From UBA8437 sp003445035 (GTDB taxonomy: Bacteria > Planctomycetota > Planctomycetia > Planctomycetales > Planctomycetaceae), in assembly GCA_937901285.1 (NCBI GenBank), contig CALCHI010000027.1, positions 1-5,651 of the forward strand: 5,651 nt of DNA, written 5' to 3'. Both the position numbers and the translations under genes were made by a program. The stretch's first letter is position 1. Every line of letters begins with the position of its first letter. Shown piece after piece: positions 1 through 5,651 of this stretch. Under the pieces are notes generated by a model. The model ran no database searches. It worked only from the letters and a program-made list of their open reading frames with translations, and was not told the DNA's origin.

Positions 1-1275
1 GTCGTGGACCTGGATGCCTCGGACGCCACCGCTGGTGGTTGTCGGCCGGGCCGGCGGCGACCACGGTTCGTCCCTGGCGGTTGGCACGGCTGAAGACGCC
101 TGGGCAGGGGATGTCGGCGGCGAGTACGTGGGGGAACCCCCGGTCGGCGTGGTGGTGGGAGCGGACCAGGGGGTCGGCGTGGCACCTCCTTGTGCGGGTG
201 CGATTGCGAGGCGTTGCTGGTGCGGTCCGCCGGCGTCGACCGTCTCGTGCTGGTTCGCCGTGTCGACCCTCAGCGCGGTCTCAAGCGGCAGCCCCAGGAA
301 AGTGCTGCGGATGGTCGAGAGCAGTTGGCGGTAGTGTTGCTGGCTGTCCTGGAACCGGACTTCGGCCTTGGTCGGATGGACGTTGACGTCGGCCAGTTCG
401 GGGGGCATCTCCAGGAACAGGAAGGCGATCGGCTGGCGACCGACCATCACCAGCCCGCGGTAGGCCTCGGTCAGAGCGTGGCTGAGCGAGCGGTCGGAGA
501 TCGGCCGGCCATTGAGGAACAGGTATTGGCCCTTGCGGCTCGACTTGGTCTGGCTGGGGTGGCCCACGTAGCCCCACAACTTGCACCCGCCCGCCTCGTT
601 TTCGACCCAGATCAACGTCTCGGCCACGTCGCGACCGTAAAACAACTCGAGGCGTTCGATGAGCCGGTCGGTGGGGGGGAGGTCGAAGACATCGCGGTCG
701 TTGTGAGTCAGGGTCATGTGCAGCCGCGGGTGGGCCAGGGCCACGCGGGTGAACTGCTCGGCGATGTGACCGAATTCGGTGGACGGCCGCTTGAGAAACT
801 TGCGGCGGACCGGAGTGTTGGCGAACAGTCCGGAGATGTCGAAGGAGGTGCCGACCGGGGCGGCCGCCGGTTGCGGTGTGCCGACGTCACCGTAGTCGAC
901 GATCAGTTCGGTCCCGGCGATCGCTTCGGCTGTGCGGCTGCGAACGACGAACCGGCTGACCTCGGCGATTGAGGCCAGCGCCTCGCCGCGGAACCCCATC
1001 GTGTGGACCCCGAAGAGATCCTCGGCAGTGCGGATCTTGCTGGTGGCGTGAGCGGTCACGGCCAGGGGGATGTCGTCGGGGTGGATTCCCTCGCCGTCAT
1101 CGACGACCCGGATCCGCTGGCTGCCCCCCTCTTCGATCTCGACGTCGATCCGCGTGGCCAATGCGTCGACGCTGTTCTCCAGCAGTTCCTTGACCACGCT
1201 CGCCGGCCGCTCGATCACCTCGCCCGCGGCGATCTTGTTGACGATCCGGGCGTCGAGTTGCTGAATGCGGGACAT
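1..1275 (-). CDS. mutL: DNA mismatch repair protein MutL (N-terminal part, cut by left window edge)
   Basis: This is the N-terminal 425 residues of MutL, the GHKL-type ATPase that couples MutS mismatch recognition to downstream repair. No stop codon occurs before the window edge. The start at 1275 gives an N terminus that lines up with the family. Visible motifs are NKIAAGEVIERPASVVKEL at 13-31 with the presumed general base E30 and the Mg-binding N34, DDGEGI at 59-64, TSKI at 78-81, GFRGEALASI at 94-103, NTPVRRKFLK at 153-162, and DVNVHPTKAEVRF at 296-308, whose K303 matches the ATP-contacting lysine. From about 330 to 418 the chain is a Pro/Thr/Ala/Gly-rich linker. The last residues (GIQVHD) look like the start of the C-terminal dimerisation domain. 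The endonuclease motif of that domain lies outside the window. A GGAAGGAG (1289-1296) sits 13 nt upstream of the ATG. The gene is divergent from the M50 protease gene. All ATPase motifs are intact. Confidence 0.97.
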   Translation of the reverse strand, partial: MSRIQQLDARIVNKIAAGEVIERPASVVKELLENSVDALATRIDVEIEEGGSQRIRVVDDGEGIHPDDIPLAVTAHATSKIRTAEDLFGVHTMGFRGEALASIAEVSRFVVRSRTAEAIAGTELIVDYGDVGTPQPAAAPVGTSFDISGLFANTPVRRKFLKRPSTEFGHIAEQFTRVALAHPRLHMTLTHNDRDVFDLPPTDRLIERLELFYGRDVAETLIWVENEAGGCKLWGYVGHPSQTKSSRKGQYLFLNGRPISDRSLSHALTEAYRGLVMVGRQPIAFLFLEMPPELADVNVHPTKAEVRFQDSQQHYRQLLSTIRSTFLGLPLETALRVDTANQHETVDAGGPHQQRLAIAPAQGGATPTPWSAPTTTPTGGSPTYSPPTSPAQASSAVPTARDEPWSPPARPTTTSGGVRGIQVHD

Positions 1276-1577
1276 CGCGGGGGAGAGGCTCCTTCCTGCA
1301 TCGATCCCGTGTCCCCAGGCCGGTCGATGTGCCCCCTTGATACCTGCGGTCGGGGCGATTCGCAATGGTCTGGTCACTCCCAGCGACGTGTCTTGATGTT
1401 GAGACTGGTTGCCCGGTCGGTCCGGAGTGCACGGCGGCATGATCTTTGACCAACCGACGGGCCCGGTCAGACCACGAGCGTCGAAGATCTCCGGTTTGCC
1501 ACGTCGTTGAGCGTTGATTACCCTTTGACCGCCTGATGATGGCTTCCCCGGTTCCTGGCTACTGGTGCCTGCCGACG
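1276..1577. promoter_or_regulatory. Divergent intergenic region between mutL and the M50 protease gene
   Basis: This stretch of about 300 bp must hold the promoters of two divergent genes. No convincing protein, tRNA or other RNA gene is visible. The mutL ribosome binding site (GGAAGGAG on the minus strand, 1289-1296) lies at its left end. An imperfect inverted repeat occurs at 1441-1489. The octamer ctttgacc occurs at 1444-1451 and again at 1523-1530. A 13-bp near-repeat begins at 1411 and 1461 with 11 of 13 bases identical. I cannot identify -35/-10 boxes with any confidence. If the protease starts at 1536 instead of 1578, the region is 42 bp shorter. Confidence 0.5.
1441..1489. repeat. Imperfect inverted repeat in the mutL/M50 intergenic region
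   Basis: The arms gatctttgac (1441-1450) and gtcgaagatc (1480-1489) are inverted complements except at one position. In a plus-strand RNA that position would be a U-G wobble, so a 10-bp stem could form. The 29-nt spacer contains the palindrome gggccc. The repeat lies roughly 90 bp upstream of the likely protease start. It could be an operator or an RNA hairpin, or it could be chance in GC-rich DNA. No known motif is recognised. Confidence 0.35.
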
Positions 1578-2258
1578 ATGATGGGTCGCACTCCTGAAAC
1601 GCAGTTTGATATCCGGTTCCGTGTCGGACCGATCCCGGTGCGGGTGCACCCGGTCTTCTGGGTCACCGCGGCGTTTGTCGTCTGGGGCGCCTACAATCAC
1701 GATCCGCCGCAGCTCCTGTTGGCGGTTCTGGCTGTGTTCCTCAGCGTACTGATCCACGAACTCGGGCATGCCACCATGACGCGGATCTTCGGGTGGCCCT
1801 CGGAGATCGTGTTGGGATTCTTCGGCGGGTATGCCACGACGTCGCGGACTTCGACCGGCCGCAACCTGGTGGTGCTGTTTGCCGGACCCGGAGCTGGACT
1901 GGCGCTGGCCGGGTTGAGTTTCGCGGCCATCGTGGTCCTGTCGCGATCGGGGCAGCCGGTTTCGCCCCGGGTTAGCGAGACGCTGGGTTTCCTGCTGGTG
2001 GTCAACATCTTCTGGTCGGTGTTGAACCTGGTGCCGGTCCTGCCGCTGGACGGTGGTCAGATTGTCCGGGAGATTCTGGTCTGGCAGAACCCGTATCGGG
2101 GTCAGCAGCGTGCGATGCTGGTTTCGGCCGTGGCAGGAGCCGGATCGGCCGCTGTGAGCTATGTCTACGGACAGACGTTCCCGGCGATCTTATTTGGCCT
2201 GTTCGCCTACCAGAACTTTTCCGGCTGGCAGATGACCCGTCGCGGCGGGTGGCAGTGA
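1578..2258 (+). CDS. M50 family zinc metalloprotease (site-2 protease-like), minimal form
   Basis: This is a polytopic membrane protein of about 226 residues, resembling the minimal SpoIVFB/site-2 protease group of intramembrane proteases. Numbered from the start at 1578, the zinc motif HELGH is at 60-64 inside the hydrophobic segment at about 45-62. The second active-site motif, NLVPVLPLDGGQI, is at 150-162 and supplies the third zinc ligand, D158. Further hydrophobic segments lie at about 25-37, 97-121, 136-154 and 180-210. The N-terminal RVGPIPVRVHPVFW is typical of the family. No PDZ or CBS domain is present. The start is uncertain: ATG codons occur at 1536, 1539, 1578 and 1581, none with a clear ribosome binding site. 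I prefer 1578 because residues before it look unlike the family and GRTPETQFDIRF follows directly. The family cleaves transmembrane substrates, often anti-sigma factors or signalling proteins. The substrate here is unknown and the neighbours give no hint. Confidence 0.92.
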   Translation: MMGRTPETQFDIRFRVGPIPVRVHPVFWVTAAFVVWGAYNHDPPQLLLAVLAVFLSVLIHELGHATMTRIFGWPSEIVLGFFGGYATTSRTSTGRNLVVLFAGPGAGLALAGLSFAAIVVLSRSGQPVSPRVSETLGFLLVVNIFWSVLNLVPVLPLDGGQIVREILVWQNPYRGQQRAMLVSAVAGAGSAAVSYVYGQTFPAILFGLFAYQNFSGWQMTRRGGWQ

Positions 2259-2276
2259 TCGGACGGGCGGGGGTCT

Positions 2277-3629
2277 CTAGAAACCCAGCCCGACTCCGCC
2301 GAGTTCTGCCGTGGCGACGGTTCCGTCGGTGATCTCGAACATTCCCGGGTACTGCTTGGCCCATTGGCGGTTGGGTCCGGGACAGTACTGGCGGCCGTTC
2401 CCCTCGATGGCCTGCACGCCGGGAATGCGGGCGGCGAGGCTGGCCGAGTGCAGGAAACTGGCTCCGGGGCAGGTCAGGTCCTGCACGCAGAGGAACATGT
2501 CGAACTTCTGGGCGGCGGCAGCCAGCAGCAGAGAATCGGTCTGACCCTTGCAGGCCTTCAAGGCCACGCCGCTGTAGCCCTGTTCGCGGCACAACAGCAA
2601 CGAGTCGTAGTCGACCAGTGCCTCGTCGATCACCACCGGCTTGATCGCCGAGGCCTCGTGCATCTTCACGTCGGGGTTCGCTTCGAGATCACGGCTGGTC
2701 GGTTGCTCGATGTACTGGATCCGCTCCCAGGCCGACTCGGATCCCTCGCGGACCTTGGCCAGGAACGCCAGCACGTACTCGACGTTCTCGCACTTCTCGT
2801 TGAAGTCGGTCGAGTACCACCACTCGGGACAGCCGCGGGCCGCCTGGGCCTCGGCCGCCACCCGCTCGATCGACAGCACCCGTTGCACGTCCCAGTCCAG
2901 GTCGTCGCCGTTGAGCTTGATCTTGAGATGGGTCAGGCCGTCGGCGGCGATCCACTCGGGCAGTGTCTCGGGCAGGCCATCGTCGATCCGGGAATCGATG
3001 TCGGCATCGGTCAGGGGATCGAGGGCGCCGACGAGGTGATACAGCGGCAGGCTGGGCTTGGGGTCGCGCAGGGTGTAGGCGTCGAGATACTCGCCGGCGA
3101 ACTGGTCGTCGAGATAGGTGCCGAGGTCGTTGGACATGTGGTCGGCCGACAGCGCGTTGAAGGCGCTGATGTTGTTGACGCGGCCGAACGCGTCGTGCAC
3201 CGCGGCGTCGACCGGGCTGGCAGCGACCAGTTGAGCCAGTTCGGGAATGCTCTCCTCGATCCCTCGCTGCGAGGAGACGGAGCGTCCGAGGTGATGGTAC
3301 TCGGCCGAGAGCCCGAACATGATGTCCATCGGATGGCCGAACTCGGGGAACGAATCGACCAGGGCCACCGCTCGCTCGGCGAACTCGGCCATCGCCGCCT
3401 CGGCGTCATCGGGCGAGACGGTTGCCGAGGGCCAGGCCCAGATGTTCCCGATCGGCATGCTGCCGAACCCCGAGCCGTAGTCTCCCTGTTGGTTCTCTAC
3501 GGTCACCTCGACGTTGATCAGCGTCGTGTTCTCGGTGACCCGTCCGCCGAACTTCAGGGGAGTCCGGAACGCGATGGCCTCGAATTCGCAGGTTGCCTCG
3601 AGGATCCGGATATCGGTCGGCTTGGTCAT
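2277..3629 (-). CDS. Enolase-superfamily protein, mandelate racemase/muconate lactonizing enzyme type
   Basis: The 450-residue protein has the N-terminal capping domain and C-terminal barrel of the enolase superfamily, which abstracts a proton alpha to a carboxylate and stabilises the enolate on Mg. Barrel motifs appear in the expected order: KIK with K236 and K238 (strand 2), DFN with D275 and N277 (strand 3), EQP with E308 (strand 4), IDE with D335 (strand 5) and LKACKG with K358/K361 (strand 6). The KxK plus strand-6 lysine pattern belongs to the MLE subgroup, which includes cycloisomerases, o-succinylbenzoate synthases and dipeptide epimerases. PVDAAVHDAFGR at 139-150 is the usual end of the capping domain. 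At 450 residues it is longer than the roughly 360-400 typical of the subgroup. The start at 3629 has GGAG 4 nt upstream; the frame stays open 30 codons further, to an ATG at 3719. It lies 61 bp after the ATP-grasp gene and converges on the M50 gene. The substrate cannot be told from sequence. Confidence 0.9.
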   Translation of the reverse strand: MTKPTDIRILEATCEFEAIAFRTPLKFGGRVTENTTLINVEVTVENQQGDYGSGFGSMPIGNIWAWPSATVSPDDAEAAMAEFAERAVALVDSFPEFGHPMDIMFGLSAEYHHLGRSVSSQRGIEESIPELAQLVAASPVDAAVHDAFGRVNNISAFNALSADHMSNDLGTYLDDQFAGEYLDAYTLRDPKPSLPLYHLVGALDPLTDADIDSRIDDGLPETLPEWIAADGLTHLKIKLNGDDLDWDVQRVLSIERVAAEAQAARGCPEWWYSTDFNEKCENVEYVLAFLAKVREGSESAWERIQYIEQPTSRDLEANPDVKMHEASAIKPVVIDEALVDYDSLLLCREQGYSGVALKACKGQTDSLLLAAAAQKFDMFLCVQDLTCPGASFLHSASLAARIPGVQAIEGNGRQYCPGPNRQWAKQYPGMFEITDGTVATAELGGVGLGF

Positions 3630-3637
3630 CGGTCTCC
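3630..3637 (-). promoter_or_regulatory. Ribosome binding site deciding the start of the enolase-superfamily gene
   Basis: On the minus strand GGAG (3634-3637) is followed by 4 nt and then the ATG at 3629. This supports that start over the upstream in-frame ATG at 3719, which would put the N terminus inside the coding region of the ATP-grasp gene and add 30 residues with no family character. Confidence 0.6.
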
Positions 3638-3690
3638 AGGGGGGGCAGGCATTCGGCCCGTTTGTGAGAGGGAATCGGTAACCGGTGATC

Positions 3691-4896
3691 CTACCCCGCC
3701 TCCGGGAGTCCTTCAACAATCCGGGAGGACTTCATCGCCTGGTACACTTTTTTCGAGGCCCGTTTCAGTATGTCACGACACCCGTCAACCGTTTCGCCGT
3801 TTGCCAGGATCGAACAGATCGGTCGCCCTTCGGGGATCACGGTTCCCGGGTGAGGGATATCGGCCACGGACCATATTGAATCGCCCGGTGGGAGGTGAGT
3901 GACCTCGATGTCTTCCCCGGCAAACAGTACCGCCTTTGCGTGCACGGCCGATCCGGTGCCGGTCGCAACGATCGGGGGTGACGACGAAGACTCTCCGAAT
4001 GCCTCGAGGTGCAGTCCGATCAGGGATTGCCCCGTGGACATCTCGATCACTTCTGCCGATCCGGTGTAACGCGGGTTGATCTCGATGGTCCACGCTCGCC
4101 GGCCGTCCAGGACCAGGTCGATGCCGAACAGGCCGACAAGTCCGGCTCGGCCGGCCACCGCGTCGGCCAGTTGGGCGACCTGGTCATTGAGGGCCGGTGG
4201 CAACTCGAGTGGCCCGATCGACCCGCACCAGGCCCACCGCGAGGCTGACAGCCATGCCCGGCCGACCAGTTGCTCGGTCCCCCCCAGCACCCGTGCCGAC
4301 GATCCGGTGCCCAGGCACAGCGCCGCCGCGGACCGTCCGCGGATGCGTTCCTGGAACACCGCACCTGGACCTGGCGGCGGGGCTGTGCCGTTCCACCTGG
4401 ACACGCCCGACCCGCCCGCGGAATGGGGATGCCGCACCAGCCACTGGTGGTCGCGTGGAGGTGGGTCGTCAGCGGGTCGAATGGCGGGACAGGACAGGTT
4501 GTGGTCACGGCACAGTTGAGCGATCCAACCCGGATCACCGACCAATCGCAGTGACGCGGGGGGGATTCCCAGAAGCGGTCCCCGATCGGCCAACGCCGCG
4601 ACGACCTCGAGGTGGTTCTCCATCGCCCCGGTGTAGACCGCAGGACACGATGCCTCGGGTTCGGAACTCAAGAGGTCCTCGACCGCGTCCACCAGTCCCT
4701 GCGGGTAGTCTTCGACAGCGACCGCGGCAGCCACTGCCAGCAGGTCCCGGTCGGCGAACAGATCTGCACACACCGGCCGTCGCCCGGCCCGGATCGCCGA
4801 CCACGCCGCCGCCCGAGTGCTGGCACCGACGATGACCAGCGGCGGTGCCGACGGTGGCGGAGCGAGCGGGGGGATCTGGAATGCGGTGGAAGCCAT
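3691..4896 (-). CDS. ATP-grasp domain protein next to fae, possible H4MPT-pathway ligase
   Basis: The 401-residue protein has ATP-grasp architecture, a fold that forms amide or similar bonds through an acylphosphate. The N-terminal strand and loop LVIVGASTRAAAWSAIRAG (20-38) is a Rossmann-like pre-ATP-grasp domain. RHPHSAGGSGV (155-165) is the glycine-rich ATP loop, with Arg155 where many relatives have Lys. FQERIRGRS (181-189) is the hinge with E183. GLFGIDLVLDG (255-265) and IEINPRYTGSAE (271-282) give the metal ligands E272 and N274. The last 100 or so residues (GSAVHAKAVLFAG onward) form a C-terminal extension. The start at 4896 has GGAG 12 nt upstream (minus strand 4909-4912); an ATG at 4947 would add 17 residues. 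It is divergent from fae and 61 bp upstream of the enolase-superfamily gene. ATP-grasp genes are known in bacterial H4MPT clusters, which suggests cofactor synthesis; its substrate is unknown. Confidence 0.85.
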   Translation of the reverse strand: MASTAFQIPPLAPPPSAPPLVIVGASTRAAAWSAIRAGRRPVCADLFADRDLLAVAAAVAVEDYPQGLVDAVEDLLSSEPEASCPAVYTGAMENHLEVVAALADRGPLLGIPPASLRLVGDPGWIAQLCRDHNLSCPAIRPADDPPPRDHQWLVRHPHSAGGSGVSRWNGTAPPPGPGAVFQERIRGRSAAALCLGTGSSARVLGGTEQLVGRAWLSASRWAWCGSIGPLELPPALNDQVAQLADAVAGRAGLVGLFGIDLVLDGRRAWTIEINPRYTGSAEVIEMSTGQSLIGLHLEAFGESSSSPPIVATGTGSAVHAKAVLFAGEDIEVTHLPPGDSIWSVADIPHPGTVIPEGRPICSILANGETVDGCRDILKRASKKVYQAMKSSRIVEGLPEAG

Positions 4897-4978
4897 CGGA
4901 AACCAAAACTCCGGGGGGACGCGTACTGGAAATCCCGATGGGGACATGGTATCTAGAGCGCCTGAAGAAAACGTGGAG

Positions 4979-4995
4979 TCGGGCCGTTCGCCCGA
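4979..4995. repeat. Short GC hairpin in the fae leader region
   Basis: TCGGGC (4979-4984) and GCCCGA (4990-4995) are perfect inverted complements around a 5-nt loop (cgttc). A 6-bp GC stem upstream of fae could be an operator half-site pair or a small leader hairpin. It is too short to call a terminator and no U-run follows. Confidence 0.3.
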
Positions 4996-5025
4996 AATTC
5001 GACCTGAGAAGAATTCACACCTCTC

Positions 5026-5032
5026 GAGGAGA
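5026..5032 (+). promoter_or_regulatory. Strong Shine-Dalgarno sequence of fae
   Basis: GAGGAGA is followed by 8 nt and then the ATG at 5041. It is the best-spaced ribosome binding site in the window and fixes the fae start. It fits the high expression usual for Fae in organisms that depend on H4MPT-linked formaldehyde oxidation. Confidence 0.75.
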
Positions 5033-5040
5033 CAACCGAG

Positions 5041-5651
5041 ATGTCGCTTTATGTTGGCGAAGCCCTGGTGGCAGACGATGATTTCCCGAATGAAATTGCT
5101 CACATCGACCTGTTGATCGGTGACAAGGGTGGCCCGGTAGGCGTCGCATTTGCCAACGCGCTGGCCCGCCAGTCGCAAGGTCACAGCAACTTGCTGGCCG
5201 TGCTCGCGCCGAACCTGGCTGTCAAGCCGGCGACGGTGATGATCAGCAAGGTGACGATCAAGGGAGCCAACCAGGCCGTGCAGATGTTCGGCCCGGCCCA
5301 GAAGGGTGTCGCCAAGGCGGTTGCCGACTGCTTGGCCGAGGGCACCATTCCCCAGGACAAGGCCGACGAACTGGTCATCGTCTGTGGTGTCTTCATCCAC
5401 TGGCTGGCCGAAAACAATGCGGCGATCGAGCGGTTGAACTACGAAGCGACCAAGCTCTCGATCGAGCGGGCCATGGCCAATCAGCCTTCGGCTGCCGAAG
5501 TGATCGAAAAGAAAGACACCGCCGACCACCCGTACCAGGCCTCAAATCTCGACGGCGGAGATGACGGCGGAGATGACGGTGGTGAGGGCGGCGGCGAGGG
5601 CGGCGGCGAGGGCGGCGGCGAGGGCGGCGGCGAGGGTGGCGGAGATGATGG
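5041..5651 (+). CDS. fae: Formaldehyde-activating enzyme (Fae) with Gly/Asp/Glu-rich C-terminal tail, cut by right window edge
   Basis: Fae (5,6,7,8-tetrahydromethanopterin hydro-lyase) condenses formaldehyde with H4MPT to methylene-H4MPT in the cytoplasm, the entry step of H4MPT-linked formaldehyde oxidation and detoxification. Family signatures are VGEALVADDDFPNEIAHIDL at 5-24 with the catalytic histidine H21 (His17 in the Methylobacterium enzyme), the long LLAVLAPNLAVKPATVMISK block at 51-70, QAVQMFGPAQKGVA at 78-91, GVFIHWLAENN at 116-126 and NYEATKLSIERA at 133-144. The usual family end (DHPYQAS) falls at about 162-168. Here the frame continues with DGGDD units and then GGGE repeats, 203 codons in all, with no stop before the edge. 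The start is fixed by the strong ribosome binding site at 5026-5032. Divergence from an ATP-grasp gene supports a C1-metabolism locus. The core is confidently identified; the true C terminus is not visible, and a fused domain beyond the repeat cannot be excluded. Confidence 0.96.
   Translation, partial: MSLYVGEALVADDDFPNEIAHIDLLIGDKGGPVGVAFANALARQSQGHSNLLAVLAPNLAVKPATVMISKVTIKGANQAVQMFGPAQKGVAKAVADCLAEGTIPQDKADELVIVCGVFIHWLAENNAAIERLNYEATKLSIERAMANQPSAAEVIEKKDTADHPYQASNLDGGDDGGDDGGEGGGEGGGEGGGEGGGEGGGDD
5551..5651 (+). repeat. In-frame 12-bp tandem repeat encoding the acidic Gly-rich tail of Fae
   Basis: Two exact copies of ggcggagatgac (5554-5577) encode GGDD. They are followed by a degenerate ggtggtgag and then four exact copies of ggcggcggcgag (5587-5634) encoding GGGE. 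A variant returning toward GGDD follows at 5635-5651. The period of 12 nt preserves the reading frame, so gain or loss of units would change only tail length. The array continues beyond the window. Confidence 0.9.

Larger units (their letters stand above)
4897..5040. promoter_or_regulatory. Divergent control region between the ATP-grasp gene and fae
   Basis: These 144 bp separate two divergent genes of apparently related function, so shared regulation is plausible. The region includes a stretch richer in A/T than its surroundings (about 4961-5020), a likely place for fae promoter elements, though no clear -35/-10 pair can be assigned. A short GC-rich hairpin lies at 4979-4995 and the fae ribosome binding site is at 5026-5032. 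Confidence 0.5.

Noticed and set aside
673..679. A run of seven G (seven C on the coding strand) in mutL as a possible phase-variation tract.
   Set aside because: Runs this short are common in GC-rich DNA. The tract encodes an ordinary LPPT segment and the frame is intact, so there is no evidence of switching.
190..972. A 260-codon open frame on the plus strand across the mutL region.
   Set aside because: It is antisense to mutL, whose ATPase motifs are intact on the minus strand. The translation shows no recognisable domain.
1097..1453. A 118-codon minus-strand frame crossing the mutL start region.
   Set aside because: Most of it overlaps mutL in another frame. It is Arg/Gly-rich without motif or ribosome binding site.
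1276..1535. A possible tRNA or small RNA gene in the mutL/M50 gap.
   Set aside because: No T-loop (GGTTCGAATCC-like) sequence, acceptor pairing or terminator was found. Only weak repeats are present.
2259..2276. A possible bidirectional terminator between the convergent M50 and enolase-superfamily genes.
   Set aside because: The 18-bp gap has no stem-loop and no T-run.
2364..3902. A 512-codon open frame on the plus strand.
   Set aside because: It lies opposite the enolase-superfamily gene and the end of the ATP-grasp gene. Its translation is low-complexity Gly/Val/Arg/Asp with no family motif. The minus-strand frames carry all the recognisable motifs, and long antisense frames are expected in GC-rich DNA.
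4948..5529. Upstream extension of the ATP-grasp reading frame to a 612-residue protein.
   Set aside because: The extension is antisense to fae, which has an unmistakable family sequence and a strong ribosome binding site. ATP-grasp homology begins after the start at 4896.

Overview
The window is GC-rich, with a strong G/C bias at third codon positions. It carries five protein-coding genes, two of them cut by the window edges. The gene content points to a bacterium with tetrahydromethanopterin (H4MPT)-linked C1 chemistry. A bacterial-type formaldehyde-activating enzyme (Fae) next to an ATP-grasp gene, together with a minimal site-2 protease and a MutL, fits a Planctomycetota genome best. That assignment is an inference from gene content, not from a marker gene.

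Layout, left to right: (1) the N-terminal 425 residues of MutL (mismatch repair) on the minus strand, running off the left edge; (2) a gene-free stretch of about 300 bp holding the divergent control region and one imperfect inverted repeat; (3) a small intramembrane zinc protease of the M50/site-2 protease family on the plus strand; (4) converging on it with an 18-bp gap, an enolase-superfamily protein of the muconate-lactonizing-enzyme (MLE) type on the minus strand; (5) 61 bp upstream of that gene and on the same strand, an ATP-grasp protein, so the two probably form one transcription unit; (6) a 144-bp divergent intergenic region; (7) fae on the plus strand with a strong ribosome binding site. 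fae continues past the usual end of the family into a repetitive Gly/Asp/Glu-rich tail that is still open at the right edge.

Functionally the right half looks like a C1/cofactor locus. Fae condenses formaldehyde with H4MPT. ATP-grasp proteins are recurrent members of bacterial H4MPT gene sets, where they are thought to act in cofactor synthesis. The enolase-superfamily gene downstream of the ATP-grasp gene is the least expected member. The left half (mutL and the M50 protease) is housekeeping and has no evident tie to it. No RNA genes, mobile elements, CRISPR arrays or phage genes are visible.
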